Source of the DNA: Pseudomonas songnenensis
Lineage (GTDB): Bacteria; Pseudomonadota; Gammaproteobacteria; Pseudomonadales; Pseudomonadaceae
NCBI RefSeq assembly: GCF_003696315.1
Contig: NZ_RFFN01000004.1
Span: 132,673-196,672, forward strand
Reading direction: 5' to 3'
Length of the DNA stretch: 64,000 nt
How positions within the stretch are numbered: position 1 is the first letter of the stretch; each line of letters starts with the position of its first letter. The notes under the pieces are model-generated. The model was not told the DNA's origin and did no database searches. It worked only from the letters and a program-made list of their open reading frames with translations. The position numbers and the translations under genes are program-made. Below, piece after piece: positions 25,390-33,256 of the stretch.

Positions 25390-26191
25390 GGCGGGCTCCG
25401 GATGTGTGAGTGACGGCCAGTCCATAGGGGGCCGTGGCGGGCTGATGGGCGAAGATCGGGGTGCGCTTGAGCAGCAGGCGCAAGGCCTGCCAGTAGATGG
25501 CGAGCAGCGTCTTGGCGGTCATCCAGGGGAAGCCGAGCAGGTAGCGATGCACGGAGGCTGCTGTCAGCGCTTCGCGCTCAAGGCCGAGGGTGGCGTCGAA
25601 CAGCTTGCGCTCGCCCTGCCAGTCCTCCATGTGCACGCCGATGCGCCGGCCGGGTGGGTTGAAGCGCATGCGGTATTCCAGTTCGCCTGGCAGGAACGGC
25701 GATACGTGGAAGGTCTTGGCTACCGTGCAGCGCAGGTTGCGATTGCCGGAGGCGGGCAGCACGTAGTGATAGCGCTCGCGCCAGGGTGTGTTGCTGACCT
25801 CGCAGAGCACTGCCCGCAGCTGCTCATGCTCGTCGAAGCAGTAGAAGAAACTGACCGGGTTGAAGCACAGGCCCCAGCTGCGTGGCTGGGTCAGCAGGCG
25901 CACGGCGCCGGTGACCGGCCGGCCGAGGGCTTCGGATACGCGCTGGCGCACCGCGTCGGCCAGTGCGATGCCGTGGCGCGTGTATTCCGGCAGGTAGTCG
26001 CGTTCGCGGAAGGAGAATGGTGCGAAGCGAGCGCGGCCGCTCAACGGCGAGAGTCCGAACACGGCGTCCTGTTCGGCAAGATCCAGGTACAGAAGGCCCA
26101 TGCGATAGCTGAAGGCGTGGCCGCGCGGCGAAAAGCGCCGGTGCTGGACCCAGCCGCGATACAGGGCGCTGTGTTCGATGGCGTTGCTCAC
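25376..26191 (-). CDS. DUF1365 family protein
   Basis: This 271-residue protein begins SALYRGWVQHRRFSPRGHAFSYRMGLLYLDL, the hallmark start of DUF1365. It continues with RDYLPEYTRHGIALADAV, FNPVSFFYCFDE, EVSNTPWRERYHY and KTFHVSPFLPGELEYRMRFNPPG. The biochemical function is unknown. It is almost always found between an FAD-dependent oxidoreductase and a Cfa-like methyltransferase, as here, which suggests a role in the same modification of membrane fatty acids. It overlaps its upstream neighbour by four bases (ATGA). Confidence 0.85.
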   Translation of the reverse strand: MSNAIEHSALYRGWVQHRRFSPRGHAFSYRMGLLYLDLAEQDAVFGLSPLSGRARFAPFSFRERDYLPEYTRHGIALADAVRQRVSEALGRPVTGAVRLLTQPRSWGLCFNPVSFFYCFDEHEQLRAVLCEVSNTPWRERYHYVLPASGNRNLRCTVAKTFHVSPFLPGELEYRMRFNPPGRRIGVHMEDWQGERKLFDATLGLEREALTAASVHRYLLGFPWMTAKTLLAIYWQALRLLLKRTPIFAHQPATAPYGLAVTHTSGARHEES

Positions 26192-27435
26192 AGCGACTCT
26201 CCGAAGGCCGCGGCGACGCGCAGTGCGCTGACTACGCCATCTTCATGGAACCCGTTGCCCCAATAGGCGCCGCAGAAGTAGCTGTGATGCGCGCCGAGCA
26301 GTTCGTCGGCGCGGGCATGGGCGGCGATGCCGGCCAGGCTGTACTGCGGGTGGTCATAGGTGAAGCGGGCGAGGATCTGCTCCGGGTCGATGGCCTCCGT
26401 CTGGTTGAGGCTGACGCAGAAGGTCTCGGGTGAGTCGATGCCCTGCAGGATGTTCATGTTGTACGTCACTGCGGCGAGCTGCTCGCTCGGGCCGCCGAGG
26501 CGATAGTTCCAGCTCGCCCAGGCGCGACGGCGCTTCGGTAGCAGGCGAGTGTCGGTATGCAGGACCACGTCATTGCTGGCGTAACCGAGCGCGCCGAGGA
26601 TCTCCTGCTCGGCGCGGCTTGGTTCGGCGAGCATGCGCAGCGCCTGGTCGCTGTGGCAGGCGAACACCACCTTGTCGAAGCGCTCGGCGCCTGCCGGGCT
26701 GTGCAGGGTCACGCCATGGGCGTCGCGCAGCACCTCGAACACCGGGCAATTGAGGCGAATGTGTTCGCTGAAACCCTTGGTCAGCGGTGAGACGTAGGCG
26801 CTGGAGCCGCCCTCGATGACGTACCACTGCGGACGGTCGCTCACCGACAGCAGACCGTGGTTCTTGAAGAAGCGGATGAAGAATTCCAGGGGAAACTCGA
26901 GCATGTCGGCCAGCGACATCGACCAGATCGCCGCGCCCATCGGCACGATGTAGTGGTCAATGAAACGCTGGCTGTAGCGACCCAGCTTCAGGTAGTTGCC
27001 CAGCGTGACATGCGGGCCGATGCGGCCATTCTGGTAGTCGTCCAGTGCTTCCCGGTTAAAGCGCAGGATGTCGCGAATCATGCCCCAGAACGGCGGCGAG
27101 AACAGGTTGCTGCGCTGGGCGAACAGGGTATTGAGATCGTGTCCGTTGTATTCCAGGTCGCTGAACGGATCGCTGACCGAGAAGCTCATCTCGGTCGGCT
27201 TGTAACGCACCCCGAGCTGGCCGAGCAGCTTGATGAAATTCGGGTAGGTCCAGTCGTTGAAGACGATGAAACCGGTATCTACCGCATAGTCGCGACCGTG
27301 CAAATGGAAATCCACGGTGTGCGTGTGGCCGCCTATCCAGCTGGCCGACTCGAAGACGGTGACCTGGTGCTGGCGCGAAAGCAGGTGGGCACAGGTGAGC
27401 CCGGAGATGCCGCTGCCGATGATGGCGATCTTCAT
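26188..27435 (-). CDS. FAD-dependent oxidoreductase (amine oxidase/desaturase-like)
   Basis: This 415-residue flavoprotein has an N-terminal dinucleotide-binding fold MKIAIIGSGISGLTCAHLL ending in the acidic VTVFE. An NAD(P)-binding-8/amine-oxidase body follows, with GRDYAVDTGFIVFNDWTYPNF, PQWYVIEGGSSAYVSPL and FACHSDQAL. The C-terminal FAD signature is CGAYWGNGFHEDGVVSAL. The DUF1365/Cfa neighbours point to oxidation or desaturation of a methylated membrane fatty acid. In the described furan fatty acid pathway a flavoprotein of this neighbourhood performs such a step, and assigning that exact role here is inference. Confidence 0.85.
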   Translation of the reverse strand: MKIAIIGSGISGLTCAHLLSRQHQVTVFESASWIGGHTHTVDFHLHGRDYAVDTGFIVFNDWTYPNFIKLLGQLGVRYKPTEMSFSVSDPFSDLEYNGHDLNTLFAQRSNLFSPPFWGMIRDILRFNREALDDYQNGRIGPHVTLGNYLKLGRYSQRFIDHYIVPMGAAIWSMSLADMLEFPLEFFIRFFKNHGLLSVSDRPQWYVIEGGSSAYVSPLTKGFSEHIRLNCPVFEVLRDAHGVTLHSPAGAERFDKVVFACHSDQALRMLAEPSRAEQEILGALGYASNDVVLHTDTRLLPKRRRAWASWNYRLGGPSEQLAAVTYNMNILQGIDSPETFCVSLNQTEAIDPEQILARFTYDHPQYSLAGIAAHARADELLGAHHSYFCGAYWGNGFHEDGVVSALRVAAAFGESL

Positions 27436-27437
27436 GG

Positions 27438-28205
27438 TTATCCTTCCTTGAGTGACGAGCGCGCCATTCGCCGGCCCAGGGCGAACTGCAGACGCGCAGG
27501 CAGAAGTGAGAGCAGACGCAGCGCCCAGATGAATGGCGCAGGGAAATCGATGTGCAGCGGGCGGCTTTCCAAGCGCCGAACGATGTGCCGCGCGGCTCTG
27601 TCCGCCGACCAGCGCAGCGGCATGGGAAAGTCGTTACGGCGGGTCAGTGGCGTGTCGACGAAGCCCGGGCTGACCAGGGTTACATCGATGCCTTCGCTGG
27701 CCAGATCAAGGCGCAGCGATTCGAGCAGATAGCGCATCGCTGCCTTGGACGCGCCATAGGCGCCGGCACGTGGCAGCGGCAGCCAGGTCACCGAGCTGCC
27801 TATGCCGATCAGCTGCGGTCGCACACCCTGGCGCAGCAGGGGCAGCGCTGCCTCGATGCAATAGCCGGCCGCGAGCACGTTGGCCCGCATCACGCGTTCC
27901 AGCAGCGCCGCGTCGAACTGGCTGGCGTCGATGTATTCGCAGGTGCCGGCATTGAGGATCACGCAGTCCAGCGCCCCCCACTGCGCTTCGATCGCAGCGC
28001 CGATGGCACGTACCTGCTGGCGGTCGGTGAGATCAGCCGGCAGAGCCAGAACCCGACCCGGATAGCGTCGGGCGAAAGCCTGCAGGGGTTCGGCACGGCG
28101 TGCCGAGAGCGCCAGACAATGCCCCTCGGCCAGCAGCAGGCGCGCCAGCTCCAGACCGATGCCACTGCTGGCGCCGGTCAGCCAGATTCGCCGTGAGACT
28201 TTCAT
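27438..28205 (-). CDS. Short-chain dehydrogenase/reductase
   Basis: This 255-residue classical SDR has the cofactor motif TGASSGIGLELARLL, the NAG motif (VILNAGTCEY) and a catalytic Ser...Tyr-x-x-x-Lys (GSSVTWLPLPRAGAYGASKAA). The C-terminal tail is somewhat hydrophobic and basic, suggesting membrane association. The start at 28205 overlaps the NTF2-like gene by four bases. Its substrate is unknown. Its fixed place in the photolyase/fatty-acid operon suggests a lipid or carbonyl product of photo-oxidation. Confidence 0.87.
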   Translation of the reverse strand: MKVSRRIWLTGASSGIGLELARLLLAEGHCLALSARRAEPLQAFARRYPGRVLALPADLTDRQQVRAIGAAIEAQWGALDCVILNAGTCEYIDASQFDAALLERVMRANVLAAGYCIEAALPLLRQGVRPQLIGIGSSVTWLPLPRAGAYGASKAAMRYLLESLRLDLASEGIDVTLVSPGFVDTPLTRRNDFPMPLRWSADRAARHIVRRLESRPLHIDFPAPFIWALRLLSLLPARLQFALGRRMARSSLKEG

Positions 28206-28630
28206 GCAAGCCTCCGCTGCAACCAGCGGATGGCCGAACCGAGCAGCGGCACGTGCTGGTAGAGCAGGGCGCCGGCATCGAAATAGTCGCGGTGGCGTTC
28301 GACCTTGCCTTCGGCGTTCCAACGCAGCAGCGAGCAGCCCTCGAGGCTGATCAGGCCGCCGCGATTGAGCCGCGGGTGGCGGTAGCTCATGACCCAGCGC
28401 AGATAGCCCTCACCCTCGCTGACCTCGTCATGGCTGATGAACTCGAAGTGCAGGTGTTCGACGTTGGCGTACAGCTCGCTGAAGTAACGCCGCAGCTCGG
28501 CCAGGCCGCTGACCTCGTGCAGCGGATCGGTGAAGTGCACGTTGCTGCTGTAGAGCTCGGCCAGCCGATCGAGGTTGCTCGCATCCAGCCGCGCGAACTC
28601 CTCGGCGAAACGATGCAGGAAGCTGCTCAT
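28202..28630 (-). CDS. NTF2-like (SnoaL-fold) protein
   Basis: This 142-residue protein of the nuclear transport factor 2-like superfamily reads FAEEFARLDASNLDRLAELYSSNVHFTDPLHEVSG, typical of small alpha/beta-barrel SnoaL-type domains. A VHFTDPLHEV pocket element and a C-terminal DYFDAGALLYQHVPLLG segment follow. It may act as an isomerase, hydrolase or ligand-binding accessory protein. Four-base overlaps with phrB and with the SDR gene show tight translational coupling. Confidence 0.8.
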   Translation of the reverse strand: MSSFLHRFAEEFARLDASNLDRLAELYSSNVHFTDPLHEVSGLAELRRYFSELYANVEHLHFEFISHDEVSEGEGYLRWVMSYRHPRLNRGGLISLEGCSLLRWNAEGKVERHRDYFDAGALLYQHVPLLGSAIRWLQRRLA

Positions 28631-30057
28631 GGACGGGCCTCCGACAGGTTGCGGAAGGTGGCGAGCGCCCGGGCACGGCTTGCACCGAGGTCGACGATAG
28701 GCGCGGGGTATTCCGTTACGCCGAACAGGCTGCGGTGCGCCGACGGGTTATGAATGTCGCGTTTGTCCAGGTGCTGCAGTTCGGGCAGCCAGCGGCGCAG
28801 GAACTGCCCGCTCGGGTCGAAGCGCTGGGACTGGCTGATCGGGTTGAACAGCCGGAAGTAGGGCACCGAGTCGGTGCCGGTCGAGGCGCTCCACTGCCAG
28901 CCGCCGTTGTTGGCGGCCAGATCGCCGTCGATCAGATGGCGCATGAACCAGCGCTCGCCTTCACGCCAGTCGATCAGCAGGTTCTTGCTGAGGAACATGG
29001 CGACCACCATGCGCAGGCGGTTGTGCATCCAGCCGGTTTCCTGCAGCTGGCGCATGGCGGCATCGACTATCGGAAAGCCGGTGCGGCCCTGTTGCCAGGC
29101 TTCGAGTTCGTAAGGTGCGTGGCGCCAGGGCAGGGCGTCGGTCTCGCTGCGGAAGGCGCGGTGCATCGATAAGCGCGGGTGGCCGTCGAGGACATGTTTG
29201 TAGAACTCGCGCCAGAGCAGTTCGTTGATCCAGGTAGACGCGCCGGTACTGCCGCTGTCCAGCTCGCCCCGGTTGTAGCCCAGCGCAGCATGCAGGCACT
29301 GGCGGATCGAAATGACCCCGGCGGCGAGATAGGGCGATAGCTGGCTGGTACCGGGCTCGGCCGGCAGGTCGCGGCGTTCGTGGTATAGATCCAGATCATC
29401 CTCGACGAACAGCGCCAGACGCCGCTGCGCGAACGTCTCGCCAGCGGGCCACAACGCGCGCAGGTAATCGGTTGGCCGCGGGAAACCGACAACGGTGGTG
29501 GGGACAGGGTCGCTGGCGATGGGCAGCGGCGCCTGTGCTGCCGGTGTCCGGACGCAGGGTGGCAGGGACACCGCCAGGCGCGAGAGGCACTGCTTGCGAA
29601 ACTGGCTGAACACCTTGAAGTGCCCGCCGGACTGGGTCAGTACGGTGCCCGGAGCGAACAGCACCTGATCGACATGGCCGCGTACCTGGATACCGCAGGC
29701 GTCCAGCATTGCAGCGACGGCCTGATCGCGGCGTCGTTCGTTGACGCCATACTCCTCGTTGTAGTGCAGGCCACGCACATCGAGTTCCTGGCAGAGCTTC
29801 AGCAGCGCCGCGGGCACCGATTGCCAGTCGTCGACCTCACGGATCAGCAATGGCACGTTGAGCGCGCGCAGCTGCGCCGACAGCTCGACGAGGTTGCGCA
29901 GCCAGAAGTCGACCTTGCAGGGGGCGTCATCATGGGCCAGCCACTGGCCGGGCGTGATCAGGTAGATCGCCACGGTAGGGCCGGCAGCCATGGCCGTTGT
30001 CAGGGCGGTGTTATCGCCTGTGCGCAGATCGTTGCGCAACCAGAGCACTTGGTTCAT
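28627..30057 (-). CDS. phrB: Deoxyribodipyrimidine photolyase (CPD photolyase, class I)
   Basis: This 476-residue light-driven enzyme splits UV-induced pyrimidine dimers. The N-terminal photolyase fold (LWLRNDLRTGDNTALTTA) binds an antenna cofactor. The C-terminal part binds FAD and the DNA lesion (WINELLWREFYKHVL, GRTGFPIVDAAMRQLQETGWMHNRLRM, WREGERWFMRHLIDGDLAANNGGWQWSASTGTD). The WMHNRLRM segment and tryptophans of the electron-transfer chain are kept. It is embedded in a light-controlled operon with four-base overlaps on both sides, directly after its likely regulator. Confidence 0.95.
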   Translation of the reverse strand: MNQVLWLRNDLRTGDNTALTTAMAAGPTVAIYLITPGQWLAHDDAPCKVDFWLRNLVELSAQLRALNVPLLIREVDDWQSVPAALLKLCQELDVRGLHYNEEYGVNERRRDQAVAAMLDACGIQVRGHVDQVLFAPGTVLTQSGGHFKVFSQFRKQCLSRLAVSLPPCVRTPAAQAPLPIASDPVPTTVVGFPRPTDYLRALWPAGETFAQRRLALFVEDDLDLYHERRDLPAEPGTSQLSPYLAAGVISIRQCLHAALGYNRGELDSGSTGASTWINELLWREFYKHVLDGHPRLSMHRAFRSETDALPWRHAPYELEAWQQGRTGFPIVDAAMRQLQETGWMHNRLRMVVAMFLSKNLLIDWREGERWFMRHLIDGDLAANNGGWQWSASTGTDSVPYFRLFNPISQSQRFDPSGQFLRRWLPELQHLDKRDIHNPSAHRSLFGVTEYPAPIVDLGASRARALATFRNLSEARP

Positions 30058-30989
30058 GACGCGCTTCCTTCGCTGCCGGGCAGGAGGCCGGCGTTGTTCA
30101 GCTGTTGCAGGGCATCGAACGGGCAATCGGCCAGCAGCAGACCGCGGTGCTGGCGCAGCTCCGGGGCATGGATATGGACGGCCGGGCCGGCAATCAGCAG
30201 CGGCGCGGCGCTCTGCTCGAGCAGGCGTGGCAGATGGCGCTGCAGGCAACCGGCCGAAAGGCAATGGCTGGCGTAGAGCAGCAAACCCCGCGGCCAAACA
30301 CGTTCCACGGCGAGATTCAGCTCGTTCAGCGGCACTGGCCACTCGACGAGCTCAACCGGGCAATCGGTGCTGGAAACCAGCCACGCAGTCAGCCACAGCC
30401 CAGGGGAGAAGGCCTCCTCGTCGAGGCTGGCGATCAGTAGGGGGCGGCCGCTCTGCTGGCGGTTGTTGAAATAGATCCGGGTGGCGAGCTTGCTGCGTAG
30501 CCACGACTGGAACAGCACCCGCTCCAGAGCCGCGCCGTATTGCCCGCGCCAGCGCTTGTCGAGCGCCTCGAGCAGGGGCTGCAGCAGGTGCTGGCAAAGT
30601 GTGCGCGGCGGGTACAGCGCCATGGCACGGTTGAAGGCATCGTCCAGATGGCGTTCGCTGAGGCGGTCGATGGCCTGCAGCAGTTCATCTACCCGTTCGG
30701 ACCACTGGTTCTGCTGCGGCAGTTCCGGCGGCGTGGTGGTATCCAGAAGCGGCTTGATCTGGCTGACCGCGACACCGCGATTGAGCCAGATGAGGATGTC
30801 GCGAATGCGCTGGATATGCCCCGCTTCGTACAGGCGATGGCCCTTGGCGGTGCGCGCCGGGACGATCAGCCCGTACCGGCGCTCCCAGGCACGCAGGGTT
30901 ACCGCATTGACGCCGGTGAGCCGCGCCACCTCGCGGATCGGCAGCAGGCCGTCGGCGGTCAGCTGCGCAAGGTCCGGTTGTTCGGTCAT
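30054..30989 (-). CDS. MerR-family regulator, LitR/PplR type without B12 motif
   Basis: This 311-residue regulator has an N-terminal MerR winged helix (about 16-85, LPIREVARLTGVNAVTLRAWERRYG and KGHRLYEAGHIQRIRDIL). The long C-terminal region resembles the helical plus Rossmann-like part of LitR/CarH. The B12-binding signature (DxHxxG) is absent, the equivalent place reading LDEEAFSPG. This fits the class II LitR proteins of Pseudomonas (PplR), which depend on a separate short LOV photoreceptor. It is the second gene of the operon and probably represses or controls the TGTACA-rich promoter at 31963-32064. A short LOV gene lies at 37161. Confidence 0.85.
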   Translation of the reverse strand: MTEQPDLAQLTADGLLPIREVARLTGVNAVTLRAWERRYGLIVPARTAKGHRLYEAGHIQRIRDILIWLNRGVAVSQIKPLLDTTTPPELPQQNQWSERVDELLQAIDRLSERHLDDAFNRAMALYPPRTLCQHLLQPLLEALDKRWRGQYGAALERVLFQSWLRSKLATRIYFNNRQQSGRPLLIASLDEEAFSPGLWLTAWLVSSTDCPVELVEWPVPLNELNLAVERVWPRGLLLYASHCLSAGCLQRHLPRLLEQSAAPLLIAGPAVHIHAPELRQHRGLLLADCPFDALQQLNNAGLLPGSEGSAS

Positions 30990-30991
30990 GG

Positions 30992-31951
30992 TCAGATTCC
31001 GTTGCGCAGGCTGAGGGTTTCGGGGTGCGGTTGCAGATAGGCCTGGCGCGCGATGTAGTGGTCGGGATGCCGGCGGAAATGGTGTTTGAGCAGGGTCAGC
31101 GGCACGACCAGCGGGATCACGCCGGCGCGGTACTGGTCGATCAGATGGCGCATTTCGCGACGGTCTTCCGAGCCCAGCGCATCCTTAAGATAGCCACTGA
31201 GGTGCAGCAGCACGTTGCAATGCGTGCCGCGGGTGGCGGGCTTCTTCAATGCCTGCATCATCTGGCTGAAATAGTGCGAGGCGAATTCGTCCAGTGAACG
31301 CTCGGCGATGTTGGCGACCAGTCGGCCAAGCACGCGGTACTGCAGCGGGTTGCTGGCCATCAGCTGGTATTTGTAGCGCGAGTGGAAATCGACGATGGCA
31401 CGCCGGGTGATGCCGCCCTGCAGCAGGCGTTGCCAGTCGGCGTAGGCATAGACGCGGGTGAGGAAGTTCTCGCGCAGCACGGCATCGTTCAGCCGTCCGT
31501 CCTCCTCAATCGGCAGATCGGGTCGAGCCTGCATCAGTGCCTGCGCGAACACCCCAGTGCCACCGCCCGGCAGGGTATGGCCATTGGAGCCGTAGACCTT
31601 GACCCGCTCCATGCCGCAGGACGGCGATTTCTGCATCAGGATGTAGCCGCTGATGTCATGCAGTTGCTCGGCGATCTGCTGGCCGTAGGCGGCGAGGGCG
31701 TCGGTAACGTCGAGTTCCGGGCGGACCGTACCGACGGCCCGAGGCGCATCGGTCTCGCCCACCAGGCGGATCGGCTCGCGGGGCGTGCCCAAGCCGATGG
31801 CGACCTCGGGACACACCGCTATGAACTCGAAGTGCTGTGCCAGGGTTTCGCTGCACAGGCGCGACTCCTTGTGGCCACCGTTGAAACGCACCGGGTTGCC
31901 GAGCAGGCAGGCACTGATTCCGATCTTTGGGGTGGGGAGTGTGGTGTGCAT
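30992..31951 (-). CDS. DUF523 / DUF1722 (YbgA) fusion protein
   Basis: This 319-residue two-domain protein has an N-terminal DUF523 module (about 8-150) with ISACLLGNPVRFNGGHK, FIAVCPEVAIGLGTPREPIRL, YILMQKSPSCGMERVKVY. A C-terminal DUF1722/YbgA domain follows (about 190-305, FHSRYKYQLMASNPLQYRVLGRLVAN, HLSGYLKDAL, VPLTLLKHHFRRHPDHY). Its biochemical role is unknown. DUF523 has conserved cysteines suggestive of metal or sulphur chemistry. YbgA is commonly found beside photolyase genes, as here. The start at 31951 is the first gene of the light operon, and the regulator gene begins 2 bases after its stop. Confidence 0.87.
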   Translation of the reverse strand: MHTTLPTPKIGISACLLGNPVRFNGGHKESRLCSETLAQHFEFIAVCPEVAIGLGTPREPIRLVGETDAPRAVGTVRPELDVTDALAAYGQQIAEQLHDISGYILMQKSPSCGMERVKVYGSNGHTLPGGGTGVFAQALMQARPDLPIEEDGRLNDAVLRENFLTRVYAYADWQRLLQGGITRRAIVDFHSRYKYQLMASNPLQYRVLGRLVANIAERSLDEFASHYFSQMMQALKKPATRGTHCNVLLHLSGYLKDALGSEDRREMRHLIDQYRAGVIPLVVPLTLLKHHFRRHPDHYIARQAYLQPHPETLSLRNGI

Positions 31952-32275
31952 GATGGGAGCCTCATCTTGTACAAAGCGGATTTCTGTACAACTTGGGGCT
32001 ATCTTAATCTTCATCTTGTACAAGTCAACTTCATATGTACAAGAAGATGAAGTTTTCTTGTACAGTACCGGCAACGGATCGCGGGAACGGCGTCTCTGTG
32101 GTGGCCTGTATAGCCATCGACGAGCCGCTGAGTGGCGTGAGGTGCTGGGGCGACGGCTGTTGCGGTCCGTCGTACAGCAGCACGGTCCTGTACAGTGGGC
32201 TTTCAATGTATAGGTGTATGCTGTAATCGAAAGCCGTCGACATCGCGCAGCGTGGCAGCGCCAAAGGAGCTCACC
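31952..32275. promoter_or_regulatory. Divergent light-responsive control region rich in TGTACA
   Basis: This 324-base gene-free region separates the photolyase operon (minus) from yfcH (plus). TGTACA occurs at 31968, 31985, 32017, 32036, 32059 and 32189, with variants at 32107 (TGTATA), 32171 (CGTACA) and 32207 (TGTATA). The minus-strand promoter of the photolyase operon is probably TTGACT (32023-32028), 16 bases, TAAGAT (32001-32006), with a TGTACA in the spacer. A 12-base direct repeat CATCTTGTACAA (31963 and 32012) and a 9-base inverted repeat CTTCATCTT/AAGATGAAG (32009-32017 and 32044-32052) frame the central sites. TGTACA-like sites match the published LitR/PplR recognition element. Confidence 0.75.
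32171..32212 (+). promoter_or_regulatory. Triple phased LitR/PplR operator before yfcH
   Basis: CGTACA, 12 bases, TGTACA, 12 bases, TGTATA: three half-sites at an exact 18-base period. The second and third fit the consensus reported for P. putida PplR1 (T[G/A]TACA-N12-TGTA[C/T]A) at every position. It ends 63 bases before the yfcH start codon and is followed by GTATGCTG, a motif also seen after the operators at 41007 and 41899. Confidence 0.75.
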
Positions 32276-33178
32276 ATGAACATCTTGCTGACTGGCGGTA
32301 CCGGATTGATTGGTCGTGCGCTGTGCCGGCATTGGCTGGCTGAAGGGCATCGGCTCTGGGTGTGGAGCCGCGCGCCGCAAACCGTGGCGCAACTGTGCGG
32401 TGCGCAGGTGCAGGGTGTCGGCAGCCTGCAGCAGCTGGATGGGGTGACACTGGACGCTGTGGTCAACCTCGCAGGCGCGCCGATTGCCGACCGGCCCTGG
32501 ACGAAGTCGCGCAAAGCGCTGCTCTGGGACAGTCGCGTCAAGCTCACCGAGCAATTGGTGGAGTGGTTGGGCAAGCGCGAGCAGAAACCGACTCTGCTGA
32601 TTTCCGGCTCCGCGGTGGGCTGGTATGGCGATGGCGGCGAACACCGCCTGACCGAGGCCGATCAACCGGTCGCCGCGGATTTCGCCAGCCAGCTGTGCAA
32701 CGCCTGGGAAGAGCGCGCCATGGAGGCGACGGTGCTGGGCATCCGTGTGGTGCTGGTGCGGACCGGGTTGGTGCTGGCGCGCGATGGCGGTTTTCTGCAA
32801 CGCCTGTTACCGGTGTTCAAGCTTGGATTGGGTGGGCGTCTGGGTAGCGGACGGCAGTGGATGCCGTGGATTCACATCGAAGACCAAATCGCCCTGATTG
32901 ATTTTCTTCTGCGGCAGCCGGCAGCCAGTGGCCCCTACAATGCCTGCGCACCGGCGCCGGTACGCAACGCCGATTTCACCCGCAGCCTCGCCCGCTGCCT
33001 GAACCGCCCGGCGATATTGCCGGCGCCGGCTGCGGTGCTCAAACCTCTGCTCGGCGAACTCGCCGGCTTGTTGCTGGGCGGCCAGCACGTGTTGCCGCAG
33101 CGCTTGCAGGAGGAAGGGTTCAGTTTTCGCTTCACCGATCTGGATTCGGCGCTGGCCGATCTGTTGACGCGCCCCTGA
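32276..33178 (+). CDS. TIGR01777 family epimerase/dehydratase (YfcH-like)
   Basis: This 300-residue extended-SDR protein has MNILLTGGTGLIGRALCRHWLAEGH, the VVNLAGAPIADRPWTKSRKALLWDSR signature of the TIGR01777/YfcH family and LISGSAVGWYGDGGEHRLTE, in which the catalytic Tyr region is GWYG. MPWIHIEDQIALIDFLL and a C-terminal DUF1731-like segment (VLPQRLQEEGFSFRFTDLDSAL) complete it. Its substrate is unknown. The start has an AAAGGAG site. It is transcribed divergently from the photolyase operon across the TGTACA-rich region, so it is likely light-inducible. Confidence 0.88.
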   Translation: MNILLTGGTGLIGRALCRHWLAEGHRLWVWSRAPQTVAQLCGAQVQGVGSLQQLDGVTLDAVVNLAGAPIADRPWTKSRKALLWDSRVKLTEQLVEWLGKREQKPTLLISGSAVGWYGDGGEHRLTEADQPVAADFASQLCNAWEERAMEATVLGIRVVLVRTGLVLARDGGFLQRLLPVFKLGLGGRLGSGRQWMPWIHIEDQIALIDFLLRQPAASGPYNACAPAPVRNADFTRSLARCLNRPAILPAPAAVLKPLLGELAGLLLGGQHVLPQRLQEEGFSFRFTDLDSALADLLTRP

Positions 33179-33256
33179 AAGGCGCGCCCTTGTGAGAAAA
33201 TAGCGCGCCTGCCGCTTGAGCCAGGCGCAACCTCAATAAGCAGTCAGGAAAGTTGC

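Noticed and set aside
33180-33210. AGGCGCGC / GCGCGCCT inverted repeat before hemH
   Set aside because: The 8-base arms are pure GC-rich sequence with a 15-base loop and no T tract. In DNA of this composition such a match is expected by chance, so it was not listed as a terminator or operator.
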